Positions 17,178-24,430 of a stretch of DNA of 53,488 nt are shown here, one piece after another. Origin of the DNA: Marinifilum sp. Lineage in GTDB: Bacteria > UBA9089 > CG2-30-40-21. Both the position numbers and the translations under genes were made by a program. Within the stretch, counting starts at the first letter, position 1, and every line of letters starts with the position of its first letter. Below the pieces are notes generated by a model. The model had not been told where the DNA came from, did not search any database, and was given only the letters and a program-made list of their open reading frames with translations. The stretch is taken from assembly GCA_020717845.1 (NCBI GenBank), contig DYDG01000002.1, forward strand, positions 1-53,488, in the 5' to 3' direction.

Positions 17178-18254
17178 TTAAAACTTCACTGTAGCCGATA
17201 AAAGATGTGTTCCACCACCATCTGATTCCAATAGACCATAATCAATCTGATACAGCATATTTGGTGCGGTTGACCCTTCTTCTGGCTTGCTTTTTAATCC
17301 AAATCCAATGGTATGCATACTCTTTCCATAGCACCCTGCCCTGACAGAGAACTTCTCGGTCAGCCATTTTTCTATCCCAATCCTGACCTCACTTTGCATC
17401 TCATTATCATATACATCCTTAACATTGAAATAATAGATGTCCACGGCAATGGTGGTATTCTCATCAGGCATCCAGGCTATACCTGGCCTGAAATTACGGG
17501 CATGTCGACGATGTAAATGATACGGTTCTATCTTTACACTCCGATCATATTTTTTCAAACATACAGGACACTCTGCACCAGGAGATACCTCAAAGGCATG
17601 TCCCCTATCGCAAACATAAATATCCTTATTAAAGTCATACCTTGGTTCGTTAACATCCTGGATTAATAATCCAAGGTTAACCTTATCAGACAGCTTATGC
17701 AGAACTCCAATATCGTATCCGTTTACCTCAGCCTCATATCCCATACCCTCGCGTGTATCCTTGCCATTCTCCCAGAGCTTAAAGTCATCCCTTTTTTCTA
17801 AGGATTGCGAATACCTGCGGATATTTACACCCATAGCTGTATTCTCAAACACCCCTGTTCCCCATCCTCCGATAGAGAGTGTCATCCAATCATCATTGGT
17901 ATAATAGGTATATTGATAAGTGCCAGTAGCAGCATCATAAATATCGAAATATGGATTTATTGCCTTAATCTGGCTTACACCAATCCCGCCACTTCCAATC
18001 TTTATCCCGCCAGCAGTCCAGTTCTGGTAATTAAGAAGAGCCTTATTATTCAATGTTTGCATATAAGTCAGCTCTGTCCCTTGCAGATTGCCCATACCAG
18101 CAGGGTTCCAATAACAGGAATGAATATCATCAGCCACCGCAACAAATGCCCCACCCATGGACAGGGGTCTTGCACCAAGACAGGCCTCTGTTATTCCCTG
18201 ATAACCAGGCAGCATCAAGATTGTTACTACCACATACCAGATCAATCTTTTCAT
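17178..18254 (-). CDS. PorV/FadL-like outer-membrane beta-barrel protein
   Basis: A 358-residue exported protein. A signal peptide (about 1-28) precedes GARPLSMGGAFVAVADD and CYWNPAGMG, the N-terminal signature of the PorV/PorQ/UPF0164 group of FadL-like barrels. The rest alternates in beta-strand pattern and ends in an aromatic strand (LLSATVKF), as outer-membrane barrels do. Members act as porins or as shuttle proteins for type IX-like secretion. An odd feature is VCDRGHAFEVS...CPVCLKKYD at about 214-235, which looks like a rubredoxin-type metal knuckle in an extracellular loop. The start at 18254 is chosen for GGAGGTAATTG; the codon before it is TTG. It follows a small membrane protein in the same direction. 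Confidence 0.8.
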   Translation of the reverse strand: MKRLIWYVVVTILMLPGYQGITEACLGARPLSMGGAFVAVADDIHSCYWNPAGMGNLQGTELTYMQTLNNKALLNYQNWTAGGIKIGSGGIGVSQIKAINPYFDIYDAATGTYQYTYYTNDDWMTLSIGGWGTGVFENTAMGVNIRRYSQSLEKRDDFKLWENGKDTREGMGYEAEVNGYDIGVLHKLSDKVNLGLLIQDVNEPRYDFNKDIYVCDRGHAFEVSPGAECPVCLKKYDRSVKIEPYHLHRRHARNFRPGIAWMPDENTTIAVDIYYFNVKDVYDNEMQSEVRIGIEKWLTEKFSVRAGCYGKSMHTIGFGLKSKPEEGSTAPNMLYQIDYGLLESDGGGTHLLSATVKF

Positions 18255-18296
18255 CAATTACCTCCAGATTATTTTGTTATTCGCCTTCAGCACATA

Positions 18297-18761
18297 CTAT
18301 TTCTCAAGCCTTTTTTCTGTCCTTTCTGGCCACAACATTTCATACACCAGAGCAATCACCAGCCCAATAAACAAGCTATTTATTAATCCAGCAGCTACCC
18401 ACAACACGGTCATTTCACTTGGTATAAGCATAAAATTTTTCACTGTTCCCGGAAATTCACCAATTGCCCAGATAATAAGCCCAAAGAATATACCCTTAAC
18501 AACCCTTTTCCCTGGCAGGCTATCGTGAAGGATAGCAAAAAGGCATCCAAAAAGGATACCAATAAGCATATCAACCAGCCACATCCTTGATTCCCAGTAG
18601 GTAGCTGGCTTAAACAGCTTCCATAATTGGGAAAAAGCATGAGGCATTTCGGTCTTCATAGCAAGATAGACCTTCTCAAATGACTTCCACTCAAGAACAC
18701 TAATCCCAATCTTTAATCCGCCGGCAATAAAACCAGCGATAACACCTCTCAGGAATCTCAT
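18297..18761 (-). CDS. Conserved membrane protein of unknown function
   Basis: A 154-residue protein with four predicted hydrophobic segments: the N-terminal FLRGVIAGFIAGGLKIG, then LVDMLIGILFGCLFAIL, then IFFGLIIWAIGEFPG, and LWVAAGLINSLFIGLVIALVYEML (shown here only as its core). It has an even-numbered helix pattern with conserved glycines, as in small inner-membrane proteins. I recognise no family. GAGGG five bases before ATG supports the start. It lies between pfk and the outer-membrane protein, 42 bases upstream of the latter, so the two may form an operon. Confidence 0.75.
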   Translation of the reverse strand: MRFLRGVIAGFIAGGLKIGISVLEWKSFEKVYLAMKTEMPHAFSQLWKLFKPATYWESRMWLVDMLIGILFGCLFAILHDSLPGKRVVKGIFFGLIIWAIGEFPGTVKNFMLIPSEMTVLWVAAGLINSLFIGLVIALVYEMLWPERTEKRLEK

Positions 18762-18836
18762 TTATTCCCTCGCTTTTAGATGTCAAAGAGTCACATTCGC
18801 TTGCCCCTTGAACCCTAACCCCTCGAACCCTTCCTT

Positions 18837-19856
18837 TTACTTAAACATCACCTGTGCCAGTTTCCACCAATCCTCGCTAACAGTTTTCAGGGTTGATGTT
18901 GCTGCCTCAAGCGGTGCAGAGGTTATCTCATTACCAACAAGGCAGGCCATCTGGCCAAATTTAGCCTCATGAATCAATTCAACAGCCTTCACGCCAACCC
19001 GTGTCCCTAACATGCGGTCAAAAAGGGTAGGGGCACCACCCCGCTGAATATGTCCAATCACAGCCATCCTTGTCTCAATCCCTGTCTTTTCCTCGATAAC
19101 CTTAGCTATATATTCGCCAACACCCTTTTCTTTCAGAATAACATGACCAAAGGCATCAACCTCTTGCTCCCCTTCTAACTCTGAAAATTTGGTGCCCTCT
19201 GAAACCACTACTATTCCATAATTTTTTCGTTGTTTAACCACCCTTAAGTGCTCACACATCTTTTCAATATCCGGCTCAACCTCAGGGAGCAGAATCCAAT
19301 CTGCACCGCCGGCAATCCCTGTAAAAAGGGCAACCCAGCCTGCATGTCTGCCCATAACCTCCAGAACCATTATTCGGCGATGGGATCTGCCCGTATCCCT
19401 CAACCTTTCCAAAGCATCAACTGCCACGGTTACTGATGTATCAAAGCCAAAGGTATAATCTGTGCAGGAAAGGTCATTATCCATGGTTTTAGGCACACCG
19501 ACAACATTTGTTCCATATTGTTTATAAAGCTTACTGGCAACACCCAGGGTATCCTCTCCACCAATCGCAATCAAGGCATCAAGATTTTTCATATTCTCCA
19601 GAACCTTGGGCACATCACTTTCAGCTTTCTTGAAAGGATTGGTTCGAGATGTCCCAATGATAGTGCCGCCCTTACCAATTATTTCTTCCACATCACTAAG
19701 GGTCAATTGCTTCATGTTCCCATTTATCATCCCCTTCCAGCCTTCCATCACCCCAAAGAGCTCATCGCCATAATCCATGGCTTTCATAAAAGCCCCTCTA
19801 ATAGCTGGATTTAATCCAGGACAATCACCGCCGCCAGTTAATATGCCAATCCTCAT
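18837..19856 (-). CDS. pfk: 6-phosphofructokinase, probably pyrophosphate-dependent
   Basis: A 339-residue phosphofructokinase that phosphorylates fructose 6-phosphate in glycolysis. Start GILTGGGDCPGLN, MGRHAGW and IGHIQRGG motifs are typical. Two positions set the phosphoryl donor in this family: ATP enzymes have GGDGS and PGTIDND, while this protein has GGEDT and PKTMDND. The Asp and Lys at these sites are the known hallmarks of pyrophosphate-dependent enzymes such as that of Amycolatopsis. It should therefore use pyrophosphate and could run in reverse. A clear promoter lies at 19899-19927. Substrate preference is inferred from these residues, not tested. Confidence 0.93.
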   Translation of the reverse strand: MRIGILTGGGDCPGLNPAIRGAFMKAMDYGDELFGVMEGWKGMINGNMKQLTLSDVEEIIGKGGTIIGTSRTNPFKKAESDVPKVLENMKNLDALIAIGGEDTLGVASKLYKQYGTNVVGVPKTMDNDLSCTDYTFGFDTSVTVAVDALERLRDTGRSHRRIMVLEVMGRHAGWVALFTGIAGGADWILLPEVEPDIEKMCEHLRVVKQRKNYGIVVVSEGTKFSELEGEQEVDAFGHVILKEKGVGEYIAKVIEEKTGIETRMAVIGHIQRGGAPTLFDRMLGTRVGVKAVELIHEAKFGQMACLVGNEITSAPLEAATSTLKTVSEDWWKLAQVMFK

Positions 19857-19898
19857 ACCTTGCGAGCCTCCTTGTTTAACAATCTACAAAACAGGTAA

Positions 19899-19927
19899 AG
19901 TATATCAAATACAAGCAAAAATGTCAA
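19899..19927 (-). promoter_or_regulatory. Sigma70-type promoter for pfk
   Basis: Minus strand: TTGACA (19927-19922), a 17-base spacer, TATACT (19904-19899). The predicted transcript starts near 19892, about 35 bases before the pfk start. Confidence 0.8.
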
Positions 19928-19956
19928 GCATTTTCCTGTTTTTTTCGGTAATAGTT

Positions 19957-20104
19957 CACCGCAGAGACGCAGAGGCGCTGAGAAATTAACAAAAATTAGA
20001 ATCCAGAACTATAGAAAGGTAAAAAGAAAGAATCAGTAGTCTCTCATCTGTGCTCTGTCCTCCTGATTTATTCTCTGCGTCTTTGCGTCTCTGCGGTTAG
20101 CTGA
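19957..20104. repeat. Pair of inverted CGCAGAGACGCAGAG-type repeats
   Basis: CACCGCAGAGACGCAGAGGC lies at 19959-19978, and its inverted relative, ending GCGTCTCTGCGGT, lies at about 20073-20098. The second copy overlaps the end of the YfhO gene and encodes its last, atypical residues. Relatives with ACAGAGGACACAGAGG spelling occur at 24137-24200 and 24375-24420. Confidence 0.6.
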
Positions 20105-22441
20105 ACTGTTACCTTTTTCGTAATTACAGGCAATCCCTGCTATACATAACAGAAAAATTGCACAAATACTTCCAGCCATTCCAATCTTAAATACCTGCGG
20201 ATAATAGATAAACTCAATTCTGTGAGCACCAGAGTCAACCTCTATGGCTCGAAAGACATAGTTTGCTCGATATATCTTTGTTTCCTTCCCATCTACAAAA
20301 GCCTTCCATCCTGGATAATAGGCATCTGCCAGGAACAGAAAGCCTGCTACACTGTTTTTTGCCTGAACAACTATCCTGTTTGGCTGGTAGGTATCAATCT
20401 TTACCTGATTTGATTTACAACCTTGCCACTTGAGAGGTAGCACCTCTGGCAGAGGTAGCACCTCTGGCAAATGATAGGTTGGCTTTTCAAAGATAACCAC
20501 CTCTTTTGCTGGATTAAATTCTGGACGCATGATGTAATGAAATGCCTCTTTTTTGTTTGCCACAATAGTTGCTTTTGGAACAAAGAATGCCCTTGGCAAG
20601 CAGCCTGTATTCTCGTATACCCAGATATTTTGGGTCGCGTATCTACCTATCTGCACCAACCCATCATACAAGAGTGGTGTTTCAGAGGCAATATATTTAA
20701 TATTCAACATACACAAAAGATGATAGATAGAAGAAATTTCTTCATTCCTTACATGCCAGATGAGCTTTTCATAATCCCTGATGGTCATGGCCTCATACCC
20801 ATAGGCATCAGGGATACGCCAGAGAAGCCCAAGGTTGCTGAATAGGGTAGATTTAGCCTGCCAGCAAATTAAGCCTCTGCCTCTTGCATCTTGAAGATAC
20901 GTCTTTTCTGTAGCAGGATCAAGAAGGTATCGATACGGCTCTGTTTCTCTTTCCAGCAGTTTCACAAGAGCCGGCTTCTGGTCGTAAAATTTCTGTAAGA
21001 TCAAAGGATTGAGGTTTATTCCATGAAAAGAAAGGTCTGCGGCTATTATTATCAACAACCCCATTTCGGTCCCTGAGCACTGTCGAAGGGCGACAGTGCT
21101 CAATGACCGCATTTCGACAGTGCTCAATGACCGCATTAGAGAAATGTTTCCTGCTTTCTTTCTCATCAGTCCCAGACTGATAATAATTAGAATAATCGGG
21201 ATTATCGGAAGATATTGCTGTTTCCCAATTATCTGTCCCCAGAGAGGAACACCCTGCTTGAGGACACCTATACCCCAAAAACAAATACAGAGTGTAAGCA
21301 AAACAAGAAGTATCCAGATAAATTCCTTCCTGAATCTTGAGATGGAGTTAAAGCCATATCCAGTTAATACTGCCCCACAAAAGGTCATAAGAGCGACAAA
21401 CTTGACTGCATGCCTGATCATGTTGAACCCAGGCAGATATTGGTAACATAGTGGATATAAAAAAAAGCATGAACCAAGTGAAAGCATAATAGAGATGACA
21501 AAAAGCCCTATCCAGAACCATTCCATCCTTTTCTGGTTTTTCCAAAAACAAAAGATACTCAGAAATATCATGCTTAGTGGAATGATTCCCATGTATAAAC
21601 TCAAGAGAAACCCCTGCCTGGGAAGCTTCATTATGTCTGAAAAAAAAGGGGTTAATAGGCTTAACAATTCTCCTGGATGTAATGACCAATCTGTTGCCTC
21701 CCCATACCCTACCCCATGTGCCCTTGGAGAGAAAAGTGTCAACTCAAAAAAAGGCAGCAGTTGGATAAGACTTATGCCAATGCCGGCAAGAAGGATTATC
21801 GAAAAGGAACAGATAGCATATTTGCAGCCACACTGGGAACAAATTCCGTATAAAAATAATGCCATTATGGTCATATAAACCACTACCGGCTCCCCAGCCA
21901 GAATCTGGATGGATAGGCATATCCCACAAAGGATTACCTGCAATAATGACCTTTTGGACAGGGCAGTATGATATATGGAAAAGATGAGTGGCAGCCAGGT
22001 AATTGAACAGAGAATGTTTGGATGGCTGATCATACATAAGGGAAAACCACTGAACATAAAGGTAATGCCTGCTGCAAGGGATGCTTTTGTTCCCAGATTA
22101 AGCGTTTTTCCCAGACAGTACATGAAGATACCAGAAAGCAGAAAGTGAGTAATGATAAAGAGCTTTATCCCCAGCTCAAAGGGCAGCAGATGCAAAAAGA
22201 TGGATAAGGGGTAAAATGTCCCAAGCTGAATTAAAGCAAGCAAAGGTGTCCCTGAGAATAGATATGGGTTCCAGAAGGGAAAGATACCATCCTTTATCAG
22301 GTTGACCTTCAGGTGATAAAATGGGTAGTAGTAGCGGTAAATGTCCCTGAAAACAAAGGTGTTTTCTGTAAATAATACGGGTGAGAAGAAGAAGATGGTT
22401 ATGGTTGCAAGAAACAAGACGGCAAGCAGGTTTTTTTTCAT
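20033..22441 (-). CDS. YfhO family polytopic membrane protein
   Basis: About 802 residues from the start chosen at 22441 (MKKNLLAVLFLA, with AAGGA nine bases upstream); the frame extends to 22486 but the extra codons come from a dispersed repeat. The first 440 residues hold a dozen or more membrane helices of the GT-C glycosyltransferase type. The C-terminal soluble part carries LADAYYPGWKAFVDG and HRIEFIYYP, the YfhO signature; family members are linked to glycosylation of lipoteichoic acid or cell-surface polymers. Two kinds of short repeat are inserted in frame: at 21075-21137 (encoding tandem RSLSTV segments) and at 20433-20469 (encoding tandem PEVLPL). The last residues also derive from a repeat. 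Confidence 0.85.
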   Translation of the reverse strand: MKKNLLAVLFLATITIFFFSPVLFTENTFVFRDIYRYYYPFYHLKVNLIKDGIFPFWNPYLFSGTPLLALIQLGTFYPLSIFLHLLPFELGIKLFIITHFLLSGIFMYCLGKTLNLGTKASLAAGITFMFSGFPLCMISHPNILCSITWLPLIFSIYHTALSKRSLLQVILCGICLSIQILAGEPVVVYMTIMALFLYGICSQCGCKYAICSFSIILLAGIGISLIQLLPFFELTLFSPRAHGVGYGEATDWSLHPGELLSLLTPFFSDIMKLPRQGFLLSLYMGIIPLSMIFLSIFCFWKNQKRMEWFWIGLFVISIMLSLGSCFFLYPLCYQYLPGFNMIRHAVKFVALMTFCGAVLTGYGFNSISRFRKEFIWILLVLLTLCICFWGIGVLKQGVPLWGQIIGKQQYLPIIPIILIIISLGLMRKKAGNISLMRSLSTVEMRSLSTVALRQCSGTEMGLLIIIAADLSFHGINLNPLILQKFYDQKPALVKLLERETEPYRYLLDPATEKTYLQDARGRGLICWQAKSTLFSNLGLLWRIPDAYGYEAMTIRDYEKLIWHVRNEEISSIYHLLCMLNIKYIASETPLLYDGLVQIGRYATQNIWVYENTGCLPRAFFVPKATIVANKKEAFHYIMRPEFNPAKEVVIFEKPTYHLPEVLPLPEVLPLKWQGCKSNQVKIDTYQPNRIVVQAKNSVAGFLFLADAYYPGWKAFVDGKETKIYRANYVFRAIEVDSGAHRIEFIYYPQVFKIGMAGSICAIFLLCIAGIACNYEKGNSSANRRDAKTQRINQEDRAQMRDY
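20433..20469. repeat. Tandem palindromic repeat A inside the YfhO gene
   Basis: GAGGTAGCACCTCTGGCA occurs twice in tandem; each unit is a palindrome around AGAGGTAGCACCTCT. In frame it adds PEVLPLPEVLPL to the protein. Further copies lie at 23491-23524, 23665-23730 and 42798-42819. Confidence 0.8.
21075..21137. repeat. Tandem repeat B inside the YfhO gene
   Basis: The unit CGACAGTGCTCAATGACCGC occurs twice, and an inverted half (GAGCACTGTCGAAGG) precedes it. The insertion keeps the frame. Related units lie at 40268-40312 and 46466-46489 (CGACTCTGCTCAATGACC). Confidence 0.75.
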
Positions 22442-22529
22442 AGATATTTTCCTTTTCAGTGGTTTAGGCTGAAGAGAAAAGAGCATCGTCTTCAGTCTTC
22501 AGCCTTCAGCCTTCTTCAGCCTATCTTCC

Positions 22530-24101
22530 CTACATCCATGTTACAAACTCCCGCAGCATTCGGAAAAATGCCATCCTGTCAGACGATTTTTTCAATCTTT
22601 TCCACACCTTGAATATCATCCTGGGTCTTAGGTAAAACTTTCTATATGAAAGCCGTCTGAGGTTCATGATTTCTTTTGCTGAAAGATGCGGGTAATCCAA
22701 TATAGAAAAATTTTGCTCAAACCTTGACCAATCAGTGGTATTAATCCAGTGATTGTGGCAGGCTTGTTCATACATCTCAGAACCCGGAAAGGGCACGGCA
22801 CAGTAAAACTGCACAAAATCAAGGTCAAGCTCAATGGTAAATTCTATGGTCTGCTTAATGGTTTGAGGGGTGTCAGCTGGCAATCCAATGATACAATGCC
22901 CAGAAACCTCCAGTCCAGCCTGATGGGATAATTGGACAGCCTTTCTTGTTTGTTGGACAGTAGTCCCTTTTTTGACGCTATCCAATACAGACTGACTGGC
23001 TGATTCAATTCCATAACCTATCATCCAGCAGCCAGCCTTTTTAATAGCCATTAACATCTCTAATGAGACATGATCCACGCGGCTGTTACATACCCATGAG
23101 ATTTGCAGCCCTCGTCTGATAATCTCATCACATACAGCCATAACAAATTTTGTATCCAGGGTAAATGACTCGGACCAGAAAAGGAATTCGTGAACATTAA
23201 ACTTTTCCTTGAGCCAGACCAATTCATCAACTAACTTCTGAGGAGAGCGTTTACGCAATAACTTACCATAATAGGTGCTGTCTGCACAAAAGGTGCAAGG
23301 ATATGGACAGCCTCTTGAGGTTGCAACCAGAAGAAATGGGACATTATGAAAGGGCATGATGTAGTCAGAGGTATCAATCAGATGCCAGGCTGGGAATGGC
23401 AAGCTGTCCATATCAAGCCAGGGACGAGGAGGGTTGTGAGTTACCCTGCCTTCTTCATAAAAAGAAAGCCCTTGCACACGAGGTAATCTCTCTGATAGAG
23501 GTGCTACCTCTGCCAGAGAGGCTCTCTTTAATAGAAGTTGGACATCTGTTGCTTGCAGGTCAGCCTGAATGACAGCCTTTTTGCCAGAATCAATTGTCTG
23601 GCACAGCTCTTGCAAGGTGAATTCAGGCTCTCCACGAATGATATAATCCAGGTCATAGCCAGCGTCTCTGCCAGAGGTGCTACCTCCGGCAAATGTCCTA
23701 CCTTCGGCAGAGGTCATGCCTCTGGAACAGGCACGAAAACACTCATCTGGAAGGGCTGTAGGATGGATGCCCATAATGGCTGTTTTGGCTTCTGGGCATG
23801 CCTGTTTGATGATAGATGTCATCTTAAGGTCAGATTCAATGGATGGTGTGCTGGTATTCAATACAACCAGATCCGGCTTAAACTCAGCTATTTGAAGCAT
23901 TAATTGCTCAGGCGAGGTCCCCTTGACGATACAGTCAAACAGCTTGACCTCAACCCCATCCTGTTCCAGGACAGCCGCACAAAGAGCCAGAGACAGCGGC
24001 GACCAGACCGCTGTCCAGGCTCCTTTTCTTTGCATACACCTGCCCTCTCGAACAACCTTTATCCCGTCTGGAGCCGGTGGATTAATTAAGAATACCTTCA
24101 T
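22530..24101 (-). CDS. B12-binding radical SAM protein
   Basis: About 523 residues from the ATG at 24101 (MKVFLINPPAPDG), supported by GGAG eight bases upstream; the frame is open to 24209 but that part is repeat-derived. The N-terminal domain (to about 200) is a cobalamin-binding Rossmann domain as in the BchE/P-methylase class. The radical SAM core has SRGCPYPCTFCADS, the CxxxCxxC ligands of the 4Fe-4S cluster that cleaves S-adenosylmethionine, followed by the KRSPQKLVDEL and GIESASQSVL segments. Members methylate unreactive carbons or phosphorus, or cyclise substrates. Two repeat A insertions lie in frame (encoding GMTSAEGRTFAGGS and AEVAPLSE). Substrate unknown. It is upstream of the YfhO gene on the same strand. 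Confidence 0.9.
   Translation of the reverse strand: MKVFLINPPAPDGIKVVREGRCMQRKGAWTAVWSPLSLALCAAVLEQDGVEVKLFDCIVKGTSPEQLMLQIAEFKPDLVVLNTSTPSIESDLKMTSIIKQACPEAKTAIMGIHPTALPDECFRACSRGMTSAEGRTFAGGSTSGRDAGYDLDYIIRGEPEFTLQELCQTIDSGKKAVIQADLQATDVQLLLKRASLAEVAPLSERLPRVQGLSFYEEGRVTHNPPRPWLDMDSLPFPAWHLIDTSDYIMPFHNVPFLLVATSRGCPYPCTFCADSTYYGKLLRKRSPQKLVDELVWLKEKFNVHEFLFWSESFTLDTKFVMAVCDEIIRRGLQISWVCNSRVDHVSLEMLMAIKKAGCWMIGYGIESASQSVLDSVKKGTTVQQTRKAVQLSHQAGLEVSGHCIIGLPADTPQTIKQTIEFTIELDLDFVQFYCAVPFPGSEMYEQACHNHWINTTDWSRFEQNFSILDYPHLSAKEIMNLRRLSYRKFYLRPRMIFKVWKRLKKSSDRMAFFRMLREFVTWM
23491..23524. repeat. Palindromic repeat A in the radical SAM gene (copy 1)
   Basis: AGAGGTGCTACCTCTGCCAG, inserted in frame, encodes AEVAPLS. 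It is the inverse spelling of the unit in the YfhO gene. Confidence 0.75.
23665..23730. repeat. Cluster of repeat A units in the radical SAM gene (copy 2)
   Basis: Three degenerate units in a row: GCCAGAGGTGCTACCTCCGG, then CTACCTTCGGCAGAGG, then CATGCCTCTGG. They form an in-frame insert in the B12-binding domain, just after the HPTALPDECF segment and before the DYIIRGEPE segment, at a surface-loop position. Confidence 0.7.
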
Positions 24102-24112
24102 GATATCGACTC

Positions 24113-24422
24113 CGTTCAAGCAAAGAACGATTGCAACCGTTGTGTCCTCTGTGAATTTCTTCGTGTCCTCTGTGGTTAATCTTCTTAATATTTTTACCAC
24201 AGAGAACACAAAGTAGGCACAAAGTTCACTAATGTCGCGTCAACCTTAATCTGTCGCATGTAGTAGAGATGCGATTAATCGCGTCTCTACATTGGGAAAA
24301 GGCAGGGACAAGCCCTGCAGCTACATTAATAAACCATTCGACACTTGAGACTTGACACGACACCAAGATTTTTTCTTTGTGTCCTCTGTGAATTCCTCTG
24401 TGTCCTCTGTGGTTAATCTTCA
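24113..24422. repeat. Repeat-rich spacer (three dispersed families)
   Basis: The gap between the giant surface protein gene and the radical SAM gene holds no gene. It contains (i) GTGTCCTCTGTG-type units at about 24138-24177 and 24378-24415, with an inverted ACCACAGAGAACACAAAG near 24196; (ii) a palindrome at about 24262-24290 (GTAGAGATGCGATTAATCGC and its complement), with a sister copy at 50152-50187; (iii) TGTCGCGTCAACCTTAA at about 24233-24249, with a relative near 7692-7710. No CRISPR-like spacing is seen. Confidence 0.7.
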
Positions 24423-24430
24423 TACAGTAA

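Noticed and set aside
24113-24422. Possible CRISPR array in the repeat-rich spacer
   Set aside because: The units vary in sequence, orientation and spacing; there are no regular unique spacers and no cas genes in the window.
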